Below are positions 31,328-39,880 of a DNA stretch of 64,000 bases, in pieces (within the stretch, counting starts at the first letter, position 1; each line of letters opens with the position of its first letter). The stretch comes from Azophilus sp965220835 (GTDB lineage Bacteria > Pseudomonadota > Gammaproteobacteria > Pseudomonadales > Azotimanducaceae). The notes beneath the pieces were generated by a model. That model made no database searches and had not been told where the DNA came from. It worked only from the letters and a program-made list of their open reading frames with translations. Both the position numbers and the translations under genes were made by a program. Location: positions 1,798,001 to 1,862,000 of the forward strand of contig OZ244842.1 in assembly GCA_965220835.1 (NCBI GenBank). Reading direction: 5' to 3'.

Positions 31328-32008
31328 CTAACCCGCGAAACCTGCAACGTAGCGGGTGGGGTCGGCAACGCCGGCCGCTTCGAATCCGGCGCGGCGCAGC
31401 CGGCAGCTGTCGCAACGACCGCAAGCTTCCCCACGTTCGGTGGGCTGATAGCACGAGACGGTCAAGGCGTAATCCACCCCTAAGCCAATGCCGCGGCGGA
31501 TGATCTCGTCCTTGCCGAGATCGACCAGCGGCGCGTGAATGCGCAGGCGCCCGCCCGCCACACCGGCCTTGGTGGCCAAGTTGGCCAAGGCTTCAAAGGC
31601 GGCAATGAATTCGGGGCGGCAGTCCGGGTAACCCGAGTAGTCCACGGCGTTGACGCCAACGAAGATGTGCTCCGCCTCCAGGGTTTCCGCCCACGCCAGC
31701 GCCAAGGCCAGCAGCACCGTGTTGCGGGCCGGCACATAGGTCACTGGAATGCCGACGCTCGGGGTCTCGGGCACGTCGATGTCCGCATCGGTCAGCGCGG
31801 AGCCGCCAAAGCCGGCCAAATCCACCGCCACTTCACGGTGCGCCACGGCACCGAGTGAACGGGCCACTGCCGCAGCAGCGTCCAATTCCACCCGATGCCG
31901 CTGTCCGTAGCGGCAGGACAGCGCATGGCAGGCAAAGCCCTGGGATTTTGCGATGGCCAAGGCGGTGGCGGAATCCAAGCCACCGGAGAGCAGCACGACC
32001 GCGTTCAT
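31328..32008 (-). CDS. queC: 7-cyano-7-deazaguanine (preQ0) synthase
   Basis: A 226-residue ATP-dependent enzyme converting 7-carboxy-7-deazaguanine to preQ0 in queuosine synthesis. The PP-loop motif LLSGGLDSATAL is at residues 6-17; VPARNTVLLALALAWAE is the second ATP-binding region and the zinc-binding cysteines are in SCYQP...CGRCDSCRLR near the C-terminus. The ATG at 32008 overlaps the queE stop (ATGA), so the two are translationally coupled; a longer frame upstream is not supported. Confidence 0.96.
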   Translation of the reverse strand: MNAVVLLSGGLDSATALAIAKSQGFACHALSCRYGQRHRVELDAAAAVARSLGAVAHREVAVDLAGFGGSALTDADIDVPETPSVGIPVTYVPARNTVLLALALAWAETLEAEHIFVGVNAVDYSGYPDCRPEFIAAFEALANLATKAGVAGGRLRIHAPLVDLGKDEIIRRGIGLGVDYALTVSCYQPTERGEACGRCDSCRLRRAGFEAAGVADPTRYVAGFAG

Positions 32009-32646
32009 CGGCCGGGTTCGTTGCCCCACAGGATCTTGTGCAATTGAACCTGCAGGCGCACGGGATAGCGGTCCGCAACAATCCAATCGGCTAAGCTGCG
32101 AGCGGGCAAGTCCTCATGGCTCGGCGAGAACAACACCGCACCGACACGCTCCGTGAGCTTCAGCTCATCGCACTTCAGCTTCGCCCAATCGTAATCCGCA
32201 CGGTCACATATCACGAACTTGACCTGATCCTGGGCACCGCACCAATCCAGATTGGGCCAAAGATTGCGGCTGACCTCCCCGGAGCCTGGGGTCTTGAAGT
32301 CCACAATCTTGCTGACCCGTGGGTCCACCGGCGCGACGTCGAGAGCACCGCTGGTCTCCAATGACACCTTGAAGCCCGCATCGCACAGCGCGCCCAGCAG
32401 GCCATGCACTTCGGGTTGAGCCAAGGGCTCACCGCCGGTCACGGTCACGTAGGGAACGCCGTGGCTTTCCACCTCCGCCACAATGCTCTCCACTGTGCGG
32501 CTCTCGCCGCCCGAAAAGGCGTAGGCCGTGTCGCAGTAGCCGCAGCGCAGGGGACAGCCGGTCAGGCGAACGAAAACCGTGGGCAAGCCGACGGTGGTGG
32601 TTTCGCCTTGCAGCGACAGGAAGATTTCAGTGATGCGCAACCGCAT
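32005..32646 (-). CDS. queE: 7-carboxy-7-deazaguanine synthase (radical SAM)
   Basis: A 213-residue radical-SAM enzyme. The [4Fe-4S] motif CxxxCxxC reads CPLRCGYC (about residues 31-38), preceded by the family's SLQGE substrate-binding motif near the N-terminus and followed by VTGGEPLAQP. It rearranges 6-carboxytetrahydropterin to 7-carboxy-7-deazaguanine, the step before QueC. It is coupled to queC and lies downstream of the tol-pal-cpoB cluster, as in many gammaproteobacteria. QueD is not in the window. Confidence 0.96.
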   Translation of the reverse strand: MRLRITEIFLSLQGETTTVGLPTVFVRLTGCPLRCGYCDTAYAFSGGESRTVESIVAEVESHGVPYVTVTGGEPLAQPEVHGLLGALCDAGFKVSLETSGALDVAPVDPRVSKIVDFKTPGSGEVSRNLWPNLDWCGAQDQVKFVICDRADYDWAKLKCDELKLTERVGAVLFSPSHEDLPARSLADWIVADRYPVRLQVQLHKILWGNEPGR

Positions 32647-32675
32647 GGTGGGGGGTTGTGGCGGCCCAGCGCCAG

Positions 32676-33605
32676 TCAGCGCAACTCCGCCGCATAGCCG
32701 CGTGCCAAGACAGCGGCGGAACTGTCCGGACTTTCCGCCTGCACGCGGTCCAGAAACTCCAACGCCCGCTGATTGTCACCGAGCCGGTGATGCACCACGC
32801 CAAGCTTGTACAGGGCATCCGGCACCTTGGTGTGGCTGGCGTAGAGGTTCACCACCTGGGCAAAGTTTTGGCGGGCCATCTCCGTTTGCCCTTTGGCGAG
32901 ATGCAACTCGCCGAGCCAGTAGTAGCCGTTGGCCGTGAACTGTCCGTTCGGATAGGTTTCGATCATCTGCTGGAAGGCAGCCGCGGATTCATCAAACGCC
33001 CGGTCCTTCATGAGGTTGAAGGCAACTGTGTAGGCCTGCTGCTCCGTTTCGCCGTCCCCCGCCGACGGGACGGGGGGCGGTGCCGACTGGGCCGGAGTTA
33101 AAGCATCCGGCCCGGAATCACCCGTCCCGGCATCGCCCGCACCGGGCGCCGGTTCGCTGCGCAACGCCATGAGGCGTTGGTCGAGGTCAACGTATTGGGC
33201 CTGCTGATCCTGAGCCAAGCGCTCGATCTGAAAGCGAAGCTCCTCCACCATGCCGCGCAAGGTTTGCAACTCGCCTTGCAGCACTTGAAGCTGATGGAAC
33301 AGCGGCGCAACGCTGACTCCCTGCCCTTGGTTTGCAGCGGCAGCTACCGGCTGGCCGGCAGCGAACACCTCCACGCCGGCTGCAGAATTAGCGCCATTCG
33401 CCCTGACGGCGGCTTCCCCAGCGTCGGAGGCCTCCGCCGAGGCGGAGGCCTGCTCTGAGGGCACAAGCGACTCGTTGGATTCGTCCGGGACCGATTCCTC
33501 CACCGGAACGGCAGCGAACGGCCCCAATCCCGGGGCGAGCGTGGTTGCCAGCAACAGCGTGCACGCCACCAACCACCGATTCAAGGATGGAGTACTTGGC
33601 TTCAC
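32676..33605 (-). CDS. cpoB: Cell division coordinator CpoB (YbgF), Tol-Pal associated
   Basis: A 309-residue periplasmic protein: N-terminal signal/membrane segment (VACTLLLATTLAPGLGPFAA), a coiled-coil trimerisation region (about 105-150, LFHQLQVLQGELQTLRGMVE), a Pro/Ala/Gly linker and C-terminal TPRs (AFNLMKDRAFDESAAAFQQM, NGYYWLGELHLAKGQTEMAR, DNQRALEFLDRVQ). CpoB coordinates peptidoglycan synthesis by PBP1B with outer-membrane constriction by Tol-Pal. It follows pal in the conserved order. It is longer than E. coli CpoB (263 aa) because of an Ala/Glu-rich N-terminal stretch. Confidence 0.92.
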   Translation of the reverse strand: MKPSTPSLNRWLVACTLLLATTLAPGLGPFAAVPVEESVPDESNESLVPSEQASASAEASDAGEAAVRANGANSAAGVEVFAAGQPVAAAANQGQGVSVAPLFHQLQVLQGELQTLRGMVEELRFQIERLAQDQQAQYVDLDQRLMALRSEPAPGAGDAGTGDSGPDALTPAQSAPPPVPSAGDGETEQQAYTVAFNLMKDRAFDESAAAFQQMIETYPNGQFTANGYYWLGELHLAKGQTEMARQNFAQVVNLYASHTKVPDALYKLGVVHHRLGDNQRALEFLDRVQAESPDSSAAVLARGYAAELR

Positions 33606-33651
33606 CGGCTTAACCCCGAAGCGGAACAGCGCGTGCGTTGCGGAGGTTCAA

Positions 33652-33678
33652 CGCTGCGCCTTCTGTGCGGGCGCAGCG
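33652..33678 (-). terminator. Hairpin between pal and cpoB
   Basis: CGCTGCGCC (33652-33660) pairs perfectly with GGCGCAGCG (33670-33678) around a nine-base loop in the 83-base gap between pal and cpoB. No T-run follows, so it more likely acts as an mRNA-processing or stabilising stem that sets pal above cpoB expression than as a full terminator. Confidence 0.4.
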
Positions 33679-33688
33679 CCCAAACCGG

Positions 33689-34222
33689 CTAACGATAGAT
33701 CATTACGGCCCGGCGATTGCGCGACCAAGCCGCTTCCGTGTGACCTGGGTCTTCCGGCCGCTCCTCACCGTAGCTGACCGTCTCAATGCGCGATGCGGGA
33801 ACGCCTGCCGCCTTGAGGAAGTCCGCCACGGCCATGGAACGCCGCTCGCCCAAGGCTAGGTTGTACTCCCGGGTGCCCCGTTCGTCGCAGTGGCCCTCCA
33901 CCATCACGCGACGTTGGGGATTGTCCACCAGCACGCGCGCATGGGTCTCCAAGGCTGCGAGGTCGGACTGCGCAATCACCGCCTTGTCCAGCTCAAAATA
34001 GAAAACGCGGGGCAGCAGGTTGGTGGTGCCGGGATAGTAGGGTTCCAAGTTGTCGTTGAACGTCGGCAGCTGCTCCACCGACGTCGGCGGCGACGTGGAA
34101 GTGGTCCCCCCGTCCGAGGTGGGAGGGCTGGATTCCGAGCCCGGCTGCGGGTCCGTCTGGCATCCAACCAGAAGCGCTGCCGCCGCCAAGAGTGTCAAAA
34201 AGCCGAATTGCCGCTTAAGCAT
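33689..34222 (-). CDS. pal: Peptidoglycan-associated lipoprotein Pal
   Basis: A 177-residue outer-membrane lipoprotein. The signal LAAAALLVGC gives a lipidated cysteine at about residue 21, followed by a Ser/Thr/Pro linker. The C-terminal OmpA-like domain contains RVMVEGHCDERGTREYNLAL, with the Asp/Arg that hold meso-diaminopimelate, and ends RRAVMIYR. Pal binds TolB and peptidoglycan. Start ATG 34222 (MLKRQFGF); an upstream in-frame ATG would precede the signal peptide by nine residues. Confidence 0.96.
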   Translation of the reverse strand: MLKRQFGFLTLLAAAALLVGCQTDPQPGSESSPPTSDGGTTSTSPPTSVEQLPTFNDNLEPYYPGTTNLLPRVFYFELDKAVIAQSDLAALETHARVLVDNPQRRVMVEGHCDERGTREYNLALGERRSMAVADFLKAAGVPASRIETVSYGEERPEDPGHTEAAWSRNRRAVMIYR

Positions 34223-34354
34223 GGTTCTTTCTCCGTTTGAGGCCTGCATCGGTGGCCGTCATGACCAAAACCAAAACGTTGGAGCACTATTAAAGCACTC
34301 TTGCCGCAAGCGAGCTTGCTGCAGGCGTGCTTGGCAAGGCTATCACAGCGCGGC

Positions 34355-34360
34355 ATTCTA
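34355..34360 (-). promoter_or_regulatory. Candidate -10 element upstream of pal
   Basis: On the minus strand TAGAAT (34360-34355) is followed by GCCGCG. The same TAGAATGC arrangement precedes rpsP (around 46320) and skp (60335). The -35 region (around 34378) is poor. It would give pal its own promoter in addition to the upstream tol promoter. Confidence 0.35.
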
Positions 34361-34427
34361 AACGATAAGCCAACTAATGGAACAACCGCTTGAATGCCCA
34401 ATTTGCATTGCGAAGCGGTGCGTCCGG

Positions 34428-35774
34428 CTAAAAGTCCGAGTTCAAGCCATTGATGAACGGCGACCAAGCCGGTTCCCGCACGTCCCCGCGCGAGGAAGGC
34501 AGGCGGTACCTTACGCGCCCATCGATGGACACCACCGCCAGGATGCCGCGGCCCTGGTCCTGGGTGGCATAGATCAGCATGGTGCCATTGGGGGCCAAGG
34601 ACGGGGATTCATCCAAAGTGGTTTCGGTGAGCACGCGCAGGTCGTTGCGCTCCAGGTCCTGCCAGGCGATGTGATCCACCCCATCGCGGCGATGCACGAA
34701 CACCAGGTGCACGCCATCGGGCAGCAGGCGGGCCCGGGCGTTGTAGCGGCCCTCAAAGGTCAGCCGTTCCACGAAGTTGGTGGCCAGCTCCACTTGGTAG
34801 ATCTGCGGCCGGCCGCCGCGGTCCGACGTGAAGATGAGGCTGCGCCCATCCGGCGTCCAAGACGGCTCGGTGTCGATGCCGTGATGGCGCGTGATCTGCC
34901 GAAGCCGGTAATCCGAGAGGTTCATCAGGTAGATGTCCGGATTGCCGTCCCGCGACAGAACCACCGCCAGGCTGCGACCGTCCGGGGAGAAAATGGGCGA
35001 TCCGTTGATGCCCGGAAAGTGCGGCAACAATTCCCGCTCACCGGTGGCCACGTTCTGCAACGCAATCACTGGGCGCCCCGTCTCAAAAGTGACGTAGGCG
35101 GCCCGTTGGGCATCCGGGGACCAGCTTGGTGACATGATGGGCTCGTCCGAAGTCAGCAAGGTGCGCGCCCGGGCGCCATCGGAATCCGCCATTTCAAGCC
35201 GGTAGCGAGCGTAGTCCGTGCCCGGGTTCTGGGCCAGCACGTACAGAATGCGGGTGGAGAACGCGCCCCGCACGCCAGTGATCGCTTCAAAGACCTCGTC
35301 GGCGATGGCGTGCCCCAAGTCGCGCCACTTGGCAGCCGGCGCCGTCAAGCGCTCGGTAGCCATGGCCCGTTCATTGGGCACGTCGTAGAGCTCGTAGCTC
35401 ACTGAGACGTCGCCGTTGAACTCGGCCGCGACGCGCCCGATGAGCAAGTACTCCACGCCGAGAATGCGCCAGTCCCGAAAGAACACCTCGGCGCGTTCGG
35501 CCGGAAGCGACAGCATGTTGCCCCGTTCAGTGGGCGCGAACTGACCGCTGCGCGCCAAGTCGAAGCCGATGATGTCCGACAGCGGCTCGCGGTCGCCAAA
35601 CTCCGGCCCAGCCCGAAAGGGCACCACCGCAATCTTGGTCTGTTGGTCGTAGCCCGCATCAATGATGATGCTGTCAAGGCTCTCCGCAGCCTGGCCCAGG
35701 GCCGCAGCCAAGATGAAACTGATTCCGGTTGCCGCCTGGGCGACGCTGCGCAGCCTACTCTCCACCTCAAACAT
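34428..35774 (-). CDS. tolB: Tol-Pal translocation protein TolB
   Basis: A 448-residue periplasmic protein: signal peptide (SVAQAATGISFILAAALGQA), an N-terminal alpha/beta domain (TKIAVVPFRAGPEFGDREPL) and a C-terminal six-bladed propeller with repeated YVTFETGRPVIALQN / SPDGRSLAVVLSRDGNPDIY / WTPDGRSLIFTSDRGGRPQI segments. TolB docks on Pal at the outer membrane and responds to TolA. It lies between tolA and pal as in E. coli. Length agrees with the family (about 430). Confidence 0.96.
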   Translation of the reverse strand: MFEVESRLRSVAQAATGISFILAAALGQAAESLDSIIIDAGYDQQTKIAVVPFRAGPEFGDREPLSDIIGFDLARSGQFAPTERGNMLSLPAERAEVFFRDWRILGVEYLLIGRVAAEFNGDVSVSYELYDVPNERAMATERLTAPAAKWRDLGHAIADEVFEAITGVRGAFSTRILYVLAQNPGTDYARYRLEMADSDGARARTLLTSDEPIMSPSWSPDAQRAAYVTFETGRPVIALQNVATGERELLPHFPGINGSPIFSPDGRSLAVVLSRDGNPDIYLMNLSDYRLRQITRHHGIDTEPSWTPDGRSLIFTSDRGGRPQIYQVELATNFVERLTFEGRYNARARLLPDGVHLVFVHRRDGVDHIAWQDLERNDLRVLTETTLDESPSLAPNGTMLIYATQDQGRGILAVVSIDGRVRYRLPSSRGDVREPAWSPFINGLNSDF

Positions 35775-35837
35775 CCTCCGCTTTAAACAACAGGGAAACG
35801 CGCCGCACAGTCCGGCTCAGTGCCCTTGGCCCATTCA

Positions 35838-36548
35838 TCATCTGAGCAGGTCCTCCGGCCTGAACAGCAAGGAGAATCGCCGAAAGTGGCGCTCGAACAA
35901 GTCGGTTTCCCGAGGCACTTCAAAGGTGCGCGCCTTGCGCACCGCGGCTTCCGCCGAGCGGTCAAAGGCGCTGTTGCCGCTCGATTCAACCACAGTGACA
36001 CCAACCACGGCGCCGGTGGGAATCAGCTCGACCAACAGGCGCGCCTGCATGCCGTTGCGGGCGCTTGGCGGACGCGACCAGTTGGCCACCACGCGCTGGT
36101 AGATGCCGAAGCGAAAGCCCTGCGCGGCGCTCAGGTCTTGGTCCGCGGCCAGCTCCGAAGCCTCCTCGGCCAACGCTTGGGCAAACGAATCCTGGGCCAA
36201 TTCCGCCAAGCGGCGTTGCTGCCGCTCCAACGCCTGGGCTGCCTCCTGCTGGCGCCGTTGGGCTTCCAGCGCCTCTGCCTCCAAGTCCCGGCGCGGCTCC
36301 GGCTGCGCCTGGGGCGCCGGCTCGGCCGCGGGCGTCTCGGCCGCTGGCCGTGGCGGGGCGGGCTTCGGCTTGGGCGGCGCCTTGGGCTGCATGACGATCA
36401 GTTGCGACTGCACCAAATTCGGCCTGATGACGCGGCTTTCCGGCTGCGCCCCCGGGATCCAACCATCGTACAGGGCGGTGACCGCCGCCACATGCACCAA
36501 CAGCGCCAAAACCAAGGGGCCGCCATATGAACGAACCGTGTCAGCCAT
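35838..36548 (-). CDS. tolA: Tol-Pal system protein TolA
   Basis: A 236-residue inner-membrane protein: one N-terminal helix (GPLVLALLVHVAAVTALYDG), a short helical Ala/Gln/Glu/Arg-rich domain II (about 60-135) and a TonB/TolA-type C-terminal domain (LLVELIPTGAVVGVTVVESS, then FDRSAEAAVRKA). It links the TolQ-TolR motor to the outer membrane. Domain II is much shorter than in E. coli (421 aa total). The ATG overlaps the tolR stop (TGATG). Confidence 0.92.
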   Translation of the reverse strand: MADTVRSYGGPLVLALLVHVAAVTALYDGWIPGAQPESRVIRPNLVQSQLIVMQPKAPPKPKPAPPRPAAETPAAEPAPQAQPEPRRDLEAEALEAQRRQQEAAQALERQQRRLAELAQDSFAQALAEEASELAADQDLSAAQGFRFGIYQRVVANWSRPPSARNGMQARLLVELIPTGAVVGVTVVESSGNSAFDRSAEAAVRKARTFEVPRETDLFERHFRRFSLLFRPEDLLR

Positions 36549-36985
36549 CAGCTTTCAATCTGCGAAGGCGGTTCAGTAATGAGGCCGACGGACTCGGCCC
36601 CGGACTTCTGCAGCACGGTCATCACGGCGACCACCTCGCCGTAGTCCAAGCGGTGGTCCGCCTTGACGTAAACCGGCACATCGGGTCGGGCACGAAGAAT
36701 TTTGCCGGCTTGATCGCCCAAGGAGTAGATGGTCACCCGCGTGCCCTCGTCGTCCGCGTCCTGGATGCCCAAGTTCACGAAAATGGCGCCGTCCGCCCGA
36801 ATGGAGACCACCAGCGGATCATCCTCGGTGTCGGCGATGGGCTCGGAGGGCGCCTCGGGCAAGTCAACGAGCACGCCCTGGGTCAGCAGCGGTGCGGTGG
36901 CCATGAAGATCACCAGCAGCACCAGCATCACGTCGATGTAGGGCACCACGTTGATTTCCGACATGGGCTTGCGGCGCGTGGTCAT
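36548..36985 (-). CDS. tolR: Tol-Pal system protein TolR
   Basis: A 145-residue ExbD/TolR-family motor protein. The membrane helix NVVPYIDVMLVLLVIFMATA (about residues 12-31) holds the essential proton-binding aspartate (in YIDVMLVLLV). The periplasmic domain follows. With TolQ it forms the proton channel that energises TolA. It overlaps tolA by one base and lies 16 bases after tolQ. Confidence 0.95.
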   Translation of the reverse strand: MTTRRKPMSEINVVPYIDVMLVLLVIFMATAPLLTQGVLVDLPEAPSEPIADTEDDPLVVSIRADGAIFVNLGIQDADDEGTRVTIYSLGDQAGKILRARPDVPVYVKADHRLDYGEVVAVMTVLQKSGAESVGLITEPPSQIES

Positions 36986-37001
36986 TTGCCTTTCGATGAC
37001 G

Positions 37002-37679
37002 CTAGGTTCTCGCTTGGGCGGCGCGATGCAGGATGCTGGTCACCTCGTCGCTGAAAGCCTCATTGCGCTTCATAAGTTCCTCAACCTGGGCCGAAAAGCG
37101 ATTGTAGCCGATCACTGCCGGAATGGCGGCGAACAGGCCCATCGCGGTGGCCACTAGGGCCTCGGAGATGCCCGGCGCCACCGAGGCCAGCGTCGCCTGG
37201 CTCATGTTGGCAAGGCTGCGGAAGGAGTTCATGATGCCCCAGACGGTTCCGAACAGGCCCACGTAAGGACTGGTGGAGCCGACCGTTGCCAGAAACGCCA
37301 GGTGGGTGGCCAGCCGCTCCTCCTCCCGCGTCAATGCCACCCGCATGCCGCGCTGCACGCCTTGCATGATGGAATCCACCTCCGCCCCGGCCTGATCGGA
37401 GAGGCGCACGAACTCCCGAAAGCCCGCCACAAAAACCGTCTCAATGCCGGTCAGGTGCTCATGCTCCTCCAGTTCCGCATAGAGTTCGCGCAAGTCCACG
37501 CCGGACCAAAAGTGGTCTTCAAAGTGACTGACTTCATTAGCCACCCGGCGCAGAAAAAACCAGCGCTGAAAGATCATCATCCAAGAGATGATCGAGGCCA
37601 GCGCCAGCAGCGCCATGACCATCTGCACCAGCAGGCTGGCATTGGCCACCAACTCAAAAATCGAAATCTGTTCGGGCAT
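37002..37679 (-). CDS. tolQ: Tol-Pal system protein TolQ
   Basis: A 225-residue ExbB/TolQ-family protein with three membrane helices: LLVQMVMALLALASIISWMM, THLAFLATVGSTSPYVGLFG and SEALVATAMGLFAAIPAVIG, the last two carrying the conserved Thr/Gly/Pro residues of the proton pathway. The start is ATG 37679, one base after the ruvB stop codon region, so ruvCAB and tol genes look like one long operon. The ybgC thioesterase gene, found between ruvB and tolQ in many relatives, is absent. Confidence 0.95.
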   Translation of the reverse strand: MPEQISIFELVANASLLVQMVMALLALASIISWMMIFQRWFFLRRVANEVSHFEDHFWSGVDLRELYAELEEHEHLTGIETVFVAGFREFVRLSDQAGAEVDSIMQGVQRGMRVALTREEERLATHLAFLATVGSTSPYVGLFGTVWGIMNSFRSLANMSQATLASVAPGISEALVATAMGLFAAIPAVIGYNRFSAQVEELMKRNEAFSDEVTSILHRAAQART

Positions 37680-37680
37680 T

Positions 37681-38742
37681 TCAGGTTCCTGGCAGATCCA
37701 AGGCGGCTTGGCGCGCCGTTGCGGCCGCAGCGTCATCGGGCGCTTCCAAGCCAAAGTGGAGGTAGGCGTTGGCCGTTGCCACCCGCCCCCGCGGCGTGCG
37801 CATCACATAGCCTTGCTGAATCAAGTACGGCTCGATGACGTCTTCAATTGTATCGCTCTCCTCCCCCACCGCGGCGGCCAAGTTGTCCAGGCCCACTGGG
37901 CCGCCGGAGAACTTCTTGATGATGGTCTCCAACAGGCGGCGGTCCATGGCGTCAAAGCCCTCGCGGTCCACCTTGAGCAGGTTCAAGGCATCGTTGGCGG
38001 TGGCTTGGGTCACCACGCCATCCGCCTTCACTTCGGCGTAGTCCCGCACGCGGCGCAACAGACGGTTGGCGATGCGCGGCGTCCCCCGCGACCGGCGTGC
38101 CACTTCAACGGCGCCGGGCTCTTCGGCGGCGAGGCCCAGCTTACGGGCCGAGCGCTGGACGATCTCGCAGAGCTCTTCGACCGAATAGAACGTCAACCGT
38201 TGCACGATGCCGAAGCGGTCGCGCAACGGTGATGTCAAAAGCCCCGCCCGGGTGGTGGCGCCCACCAGCGTGAAGCGCGGCAGGTCAAGCTTCAAGGAAC
38301 GCGCGGCCGGGCCTTCGCCGATCAGGATGTCAATCTGAAAGTCCTCCATCGCCGGGTACAGGATTTCCTCCACCACTGGCGAGAGCCGGTGGATTTCATC
38401 GACGAAGAGCACGTCGCCCTCCTCCAAGTTGGTGAGCAGGGCCGCCAAGTCCCCGGCCCGTTCCATCACCGGGCCGGAGGTGGACTTGATGGCCACGCCC
38501 ATCTCATGGGCCACGATGTGGGCCATGGTGGTCTTGCCAAGCCCGGGCGGGCCAAAGATCAGCGTATGGTCCAGCGGCTCGCCGCGCCGCCGGGCCGCCT
38601 CGATGAAAATGGCCATCTGCTCGCGCACCGCGCTCTGGCCGACGTACTCATCCAAAGTGGTCGGGCGCAGGCTGCGGTCGAGGCGACCTTCCGCAGCCCC
38701 TTCGGTGGCCGGGTTGACCAAGCGGTCAGGCACCACGCTCAT
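37681..38742 (-). CDS. ruvB: Holliday junction branch migration helicase RuvB
   Basis: A 353-residue AAA+ DNA motor. RSLRPTTLDEYVGQSAVREQ opens the domain, Walker A is FGPPGLGKTTMA, Walker B LFVDEIHRL, sensor 1 LVGATTRAG, the arginine-finger region LRDRFGIVQRL; the C-terminal winged helix ends IQQGYVMRTPRGRVAT. It works with RuvA at Holliday junctions during recombinational repair. The start overlaps the ruvA stop (ATGA). Confidence 0.98.
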   Translation of the reverse strand: MSVVPDRLVNPATEGAAEGRLDRSLRPTTLDEYVGQSAVREQMAIFIEAARRRGEPLDHTLIFGPPGLGKTTMAHIVAHEMGVAIKSTSGPVMERAGDLAALLTNLEEGDVLFVDEIHRLSPVVEEILYPAMEDFQIDILIGEGPAARSLKLDLPRFTLVGATTRAGLLTSPLRDRFGIVQRLTFYSVEELCEIVQRSARKLGLAAEEPGAVEVARRSRGTPRIANRLLRRVRDYAEVKADGVVTQATANDALNLLKVDREGFDAMDRRLLETIIKKFSGGPVGLDNLAAAVGEESDTIEDVIEPYLIQQGYVMRTPRGRVATANAYLHFGLEAPDDAAAATARQAALDLPGT

Positions 38743-39338
38743 GAGGCCGACCGACGTCCCACGGCCCGCAGGGCCTCGCGAACAATCGCCTCCACCGCCA
38801 TGTCCTCATCGCCCACGTCGCGAACCAATTGCGCGGCGTCCTGGGACTTGTAGCCCAAGGCGATCAGCGCATGCTCCGCTTCGGCGGCAGCGGAGGCATC
38901 GGCGGCCGAGCGCCCGGCGGCCGGCACGACGGCGATCTCCGCCAGCCGGTCCTTCAACTCAAGCAGCATGCGCTCGGCCGTCTTGCGGCCGATGCCGGGC
39001 ACCCGCGTCAAGCGCCCAGCATCGCCGTCGGCCACGGCTTGGGCGAGTTGGTCCACGTCAAAGGCGGAAATCAGCGCCAAGGCCAGTTTCGGGCCCACCC
39101 CGGAGATGCGCAGCACTGCCCGGAACAGCTCCCGCTCCGAACGGTCGGCGAAGCCGTACAGTTGCTGCACGTCCTCGCGCACCAGAAAGTGGGTGTAGAG
39201 CGCAACATCGCCGCCGGGCGGGGGCAGGCCCGTGCGGGCGCCTGCGGACAGCTCCACTTCGTAAGCCACGCCGCCGACGTCAATCAGCGCCACCTGCTCA
39301 ACGGCCTCCACAAAGCGGCCTGCCAGACGTCCGATCAC
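38739..39338 (-). CDS. ruvA: Holliday junction DNA-binding protein RuvA
   Basis: A 199-residue protein with the three RuvA domains: OB-like N-terminus (MIGRLAGRFVEAVEQVALID), two helix-hairpin-helix motifs (LRISGVGPKLALALIS and LTRVPGIGRKTAERMLLEL) and a C-terminal RuvB-binding domain (AEHALIALGYKSQDAAQLV). The start is GTG 39338, which overlaps the ruvC stop (GTGA) and gives the canonical MIGR N-terminus. Confidence 0.97.
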   Translation of the reverse strand: MIGRLAGRFVEAVEQVALIDVGGVAYEVELSAGARTGLPPPGGDVALYTHFLVREDVQQLYGFADRSERELFRAVLRISGVGPKLALALISAFDVDQLAQAVADGDAGRLTRVPGIGRKTAERMLLELKDRLAEIAVVPAAGRSAADASAAAEAEHALIALGYKSQDAAQLVRDVGDEDMAVEAIVREALRAVGRRSAS

Positions 39339-39871
39339 GGGGCTGAAGGCGCCATGCGCGATCGGTCCGCCATGCCAAGGCGCTGTGAGGCGGTATTGAC
39401 GTGACAAATGGCAATCGCAAGGGCATCCGCCGCATCCGCGGCCAACCGGCCGCCGCGCAGATTCAGCAGGATGCGCACCATGTGCTGCACTTGCGCCTTG
39501 GTGGCTCCGCCGGTGCCCACCACCGCCTTCTTGACCGTGCGCGGCGCGTACTCGAAAACCTCCAAACCGGCGGCGACGGCTGTGGCCATGGCCACGCCGC
39601 GGGCTTGGCCGAGCTTCAAGGCCGCTTGGGGGTTGCGCGACATGAAGACCTCCTCAATGGCCAATTGGCTGGCGCCGTGGGCGGCGATCAGCTCGCTGAT
39701 GCCGCCTTGAATCTCGCCGAGGCGTTGCGCCATGGCCCCAGCGGCCGGGCGAATGCAGCCGGAAGCGATGTAGATGATTCGGCCCTCGGCCGCCTCAACC
39801 AAGCCGTAGCCGGTTGAGCGCGTGCCTGGATCAATGCCGAGCACCTTCACAGCGCTGATCACAGCGCCCAC
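39335..39871 (-). CDS. ruvC: Holliday junction resolvase RuvC
   Basis: A 178-residue endonuclease. Catalytic acidic residues are in LGIDPGTRSTGYG (Asp near residue 13), LAIEEVF and the C-terminal DAADALAIAICH. It cuts Holliday junctions bound by RuvAB. Start is GTG at 39871; a GTG seven codons later, giving MKVLGIDPG, is equally plausible and gives the usual N-terminus. It lies nine bases after yebC. Confidence 0.96.
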   Translation of the reverse strand: MGAVISAVKVLGIDPGTRSTGYGLVEAAEGRIIYIASGCIRPAAGAMAQRLGEIQGGISELIAAHGASQLAIEEVFMSRNPQAALKLGQARGVAMATAVAAGLEVFEYAPRTVKKAVVGTGGATKAQVQHMVRILLNLRGGRLAADAADALAIAICHVNTASQRLGMADRSRMAPSAP

Positions 39872-39880
39872 GTGGTCCGC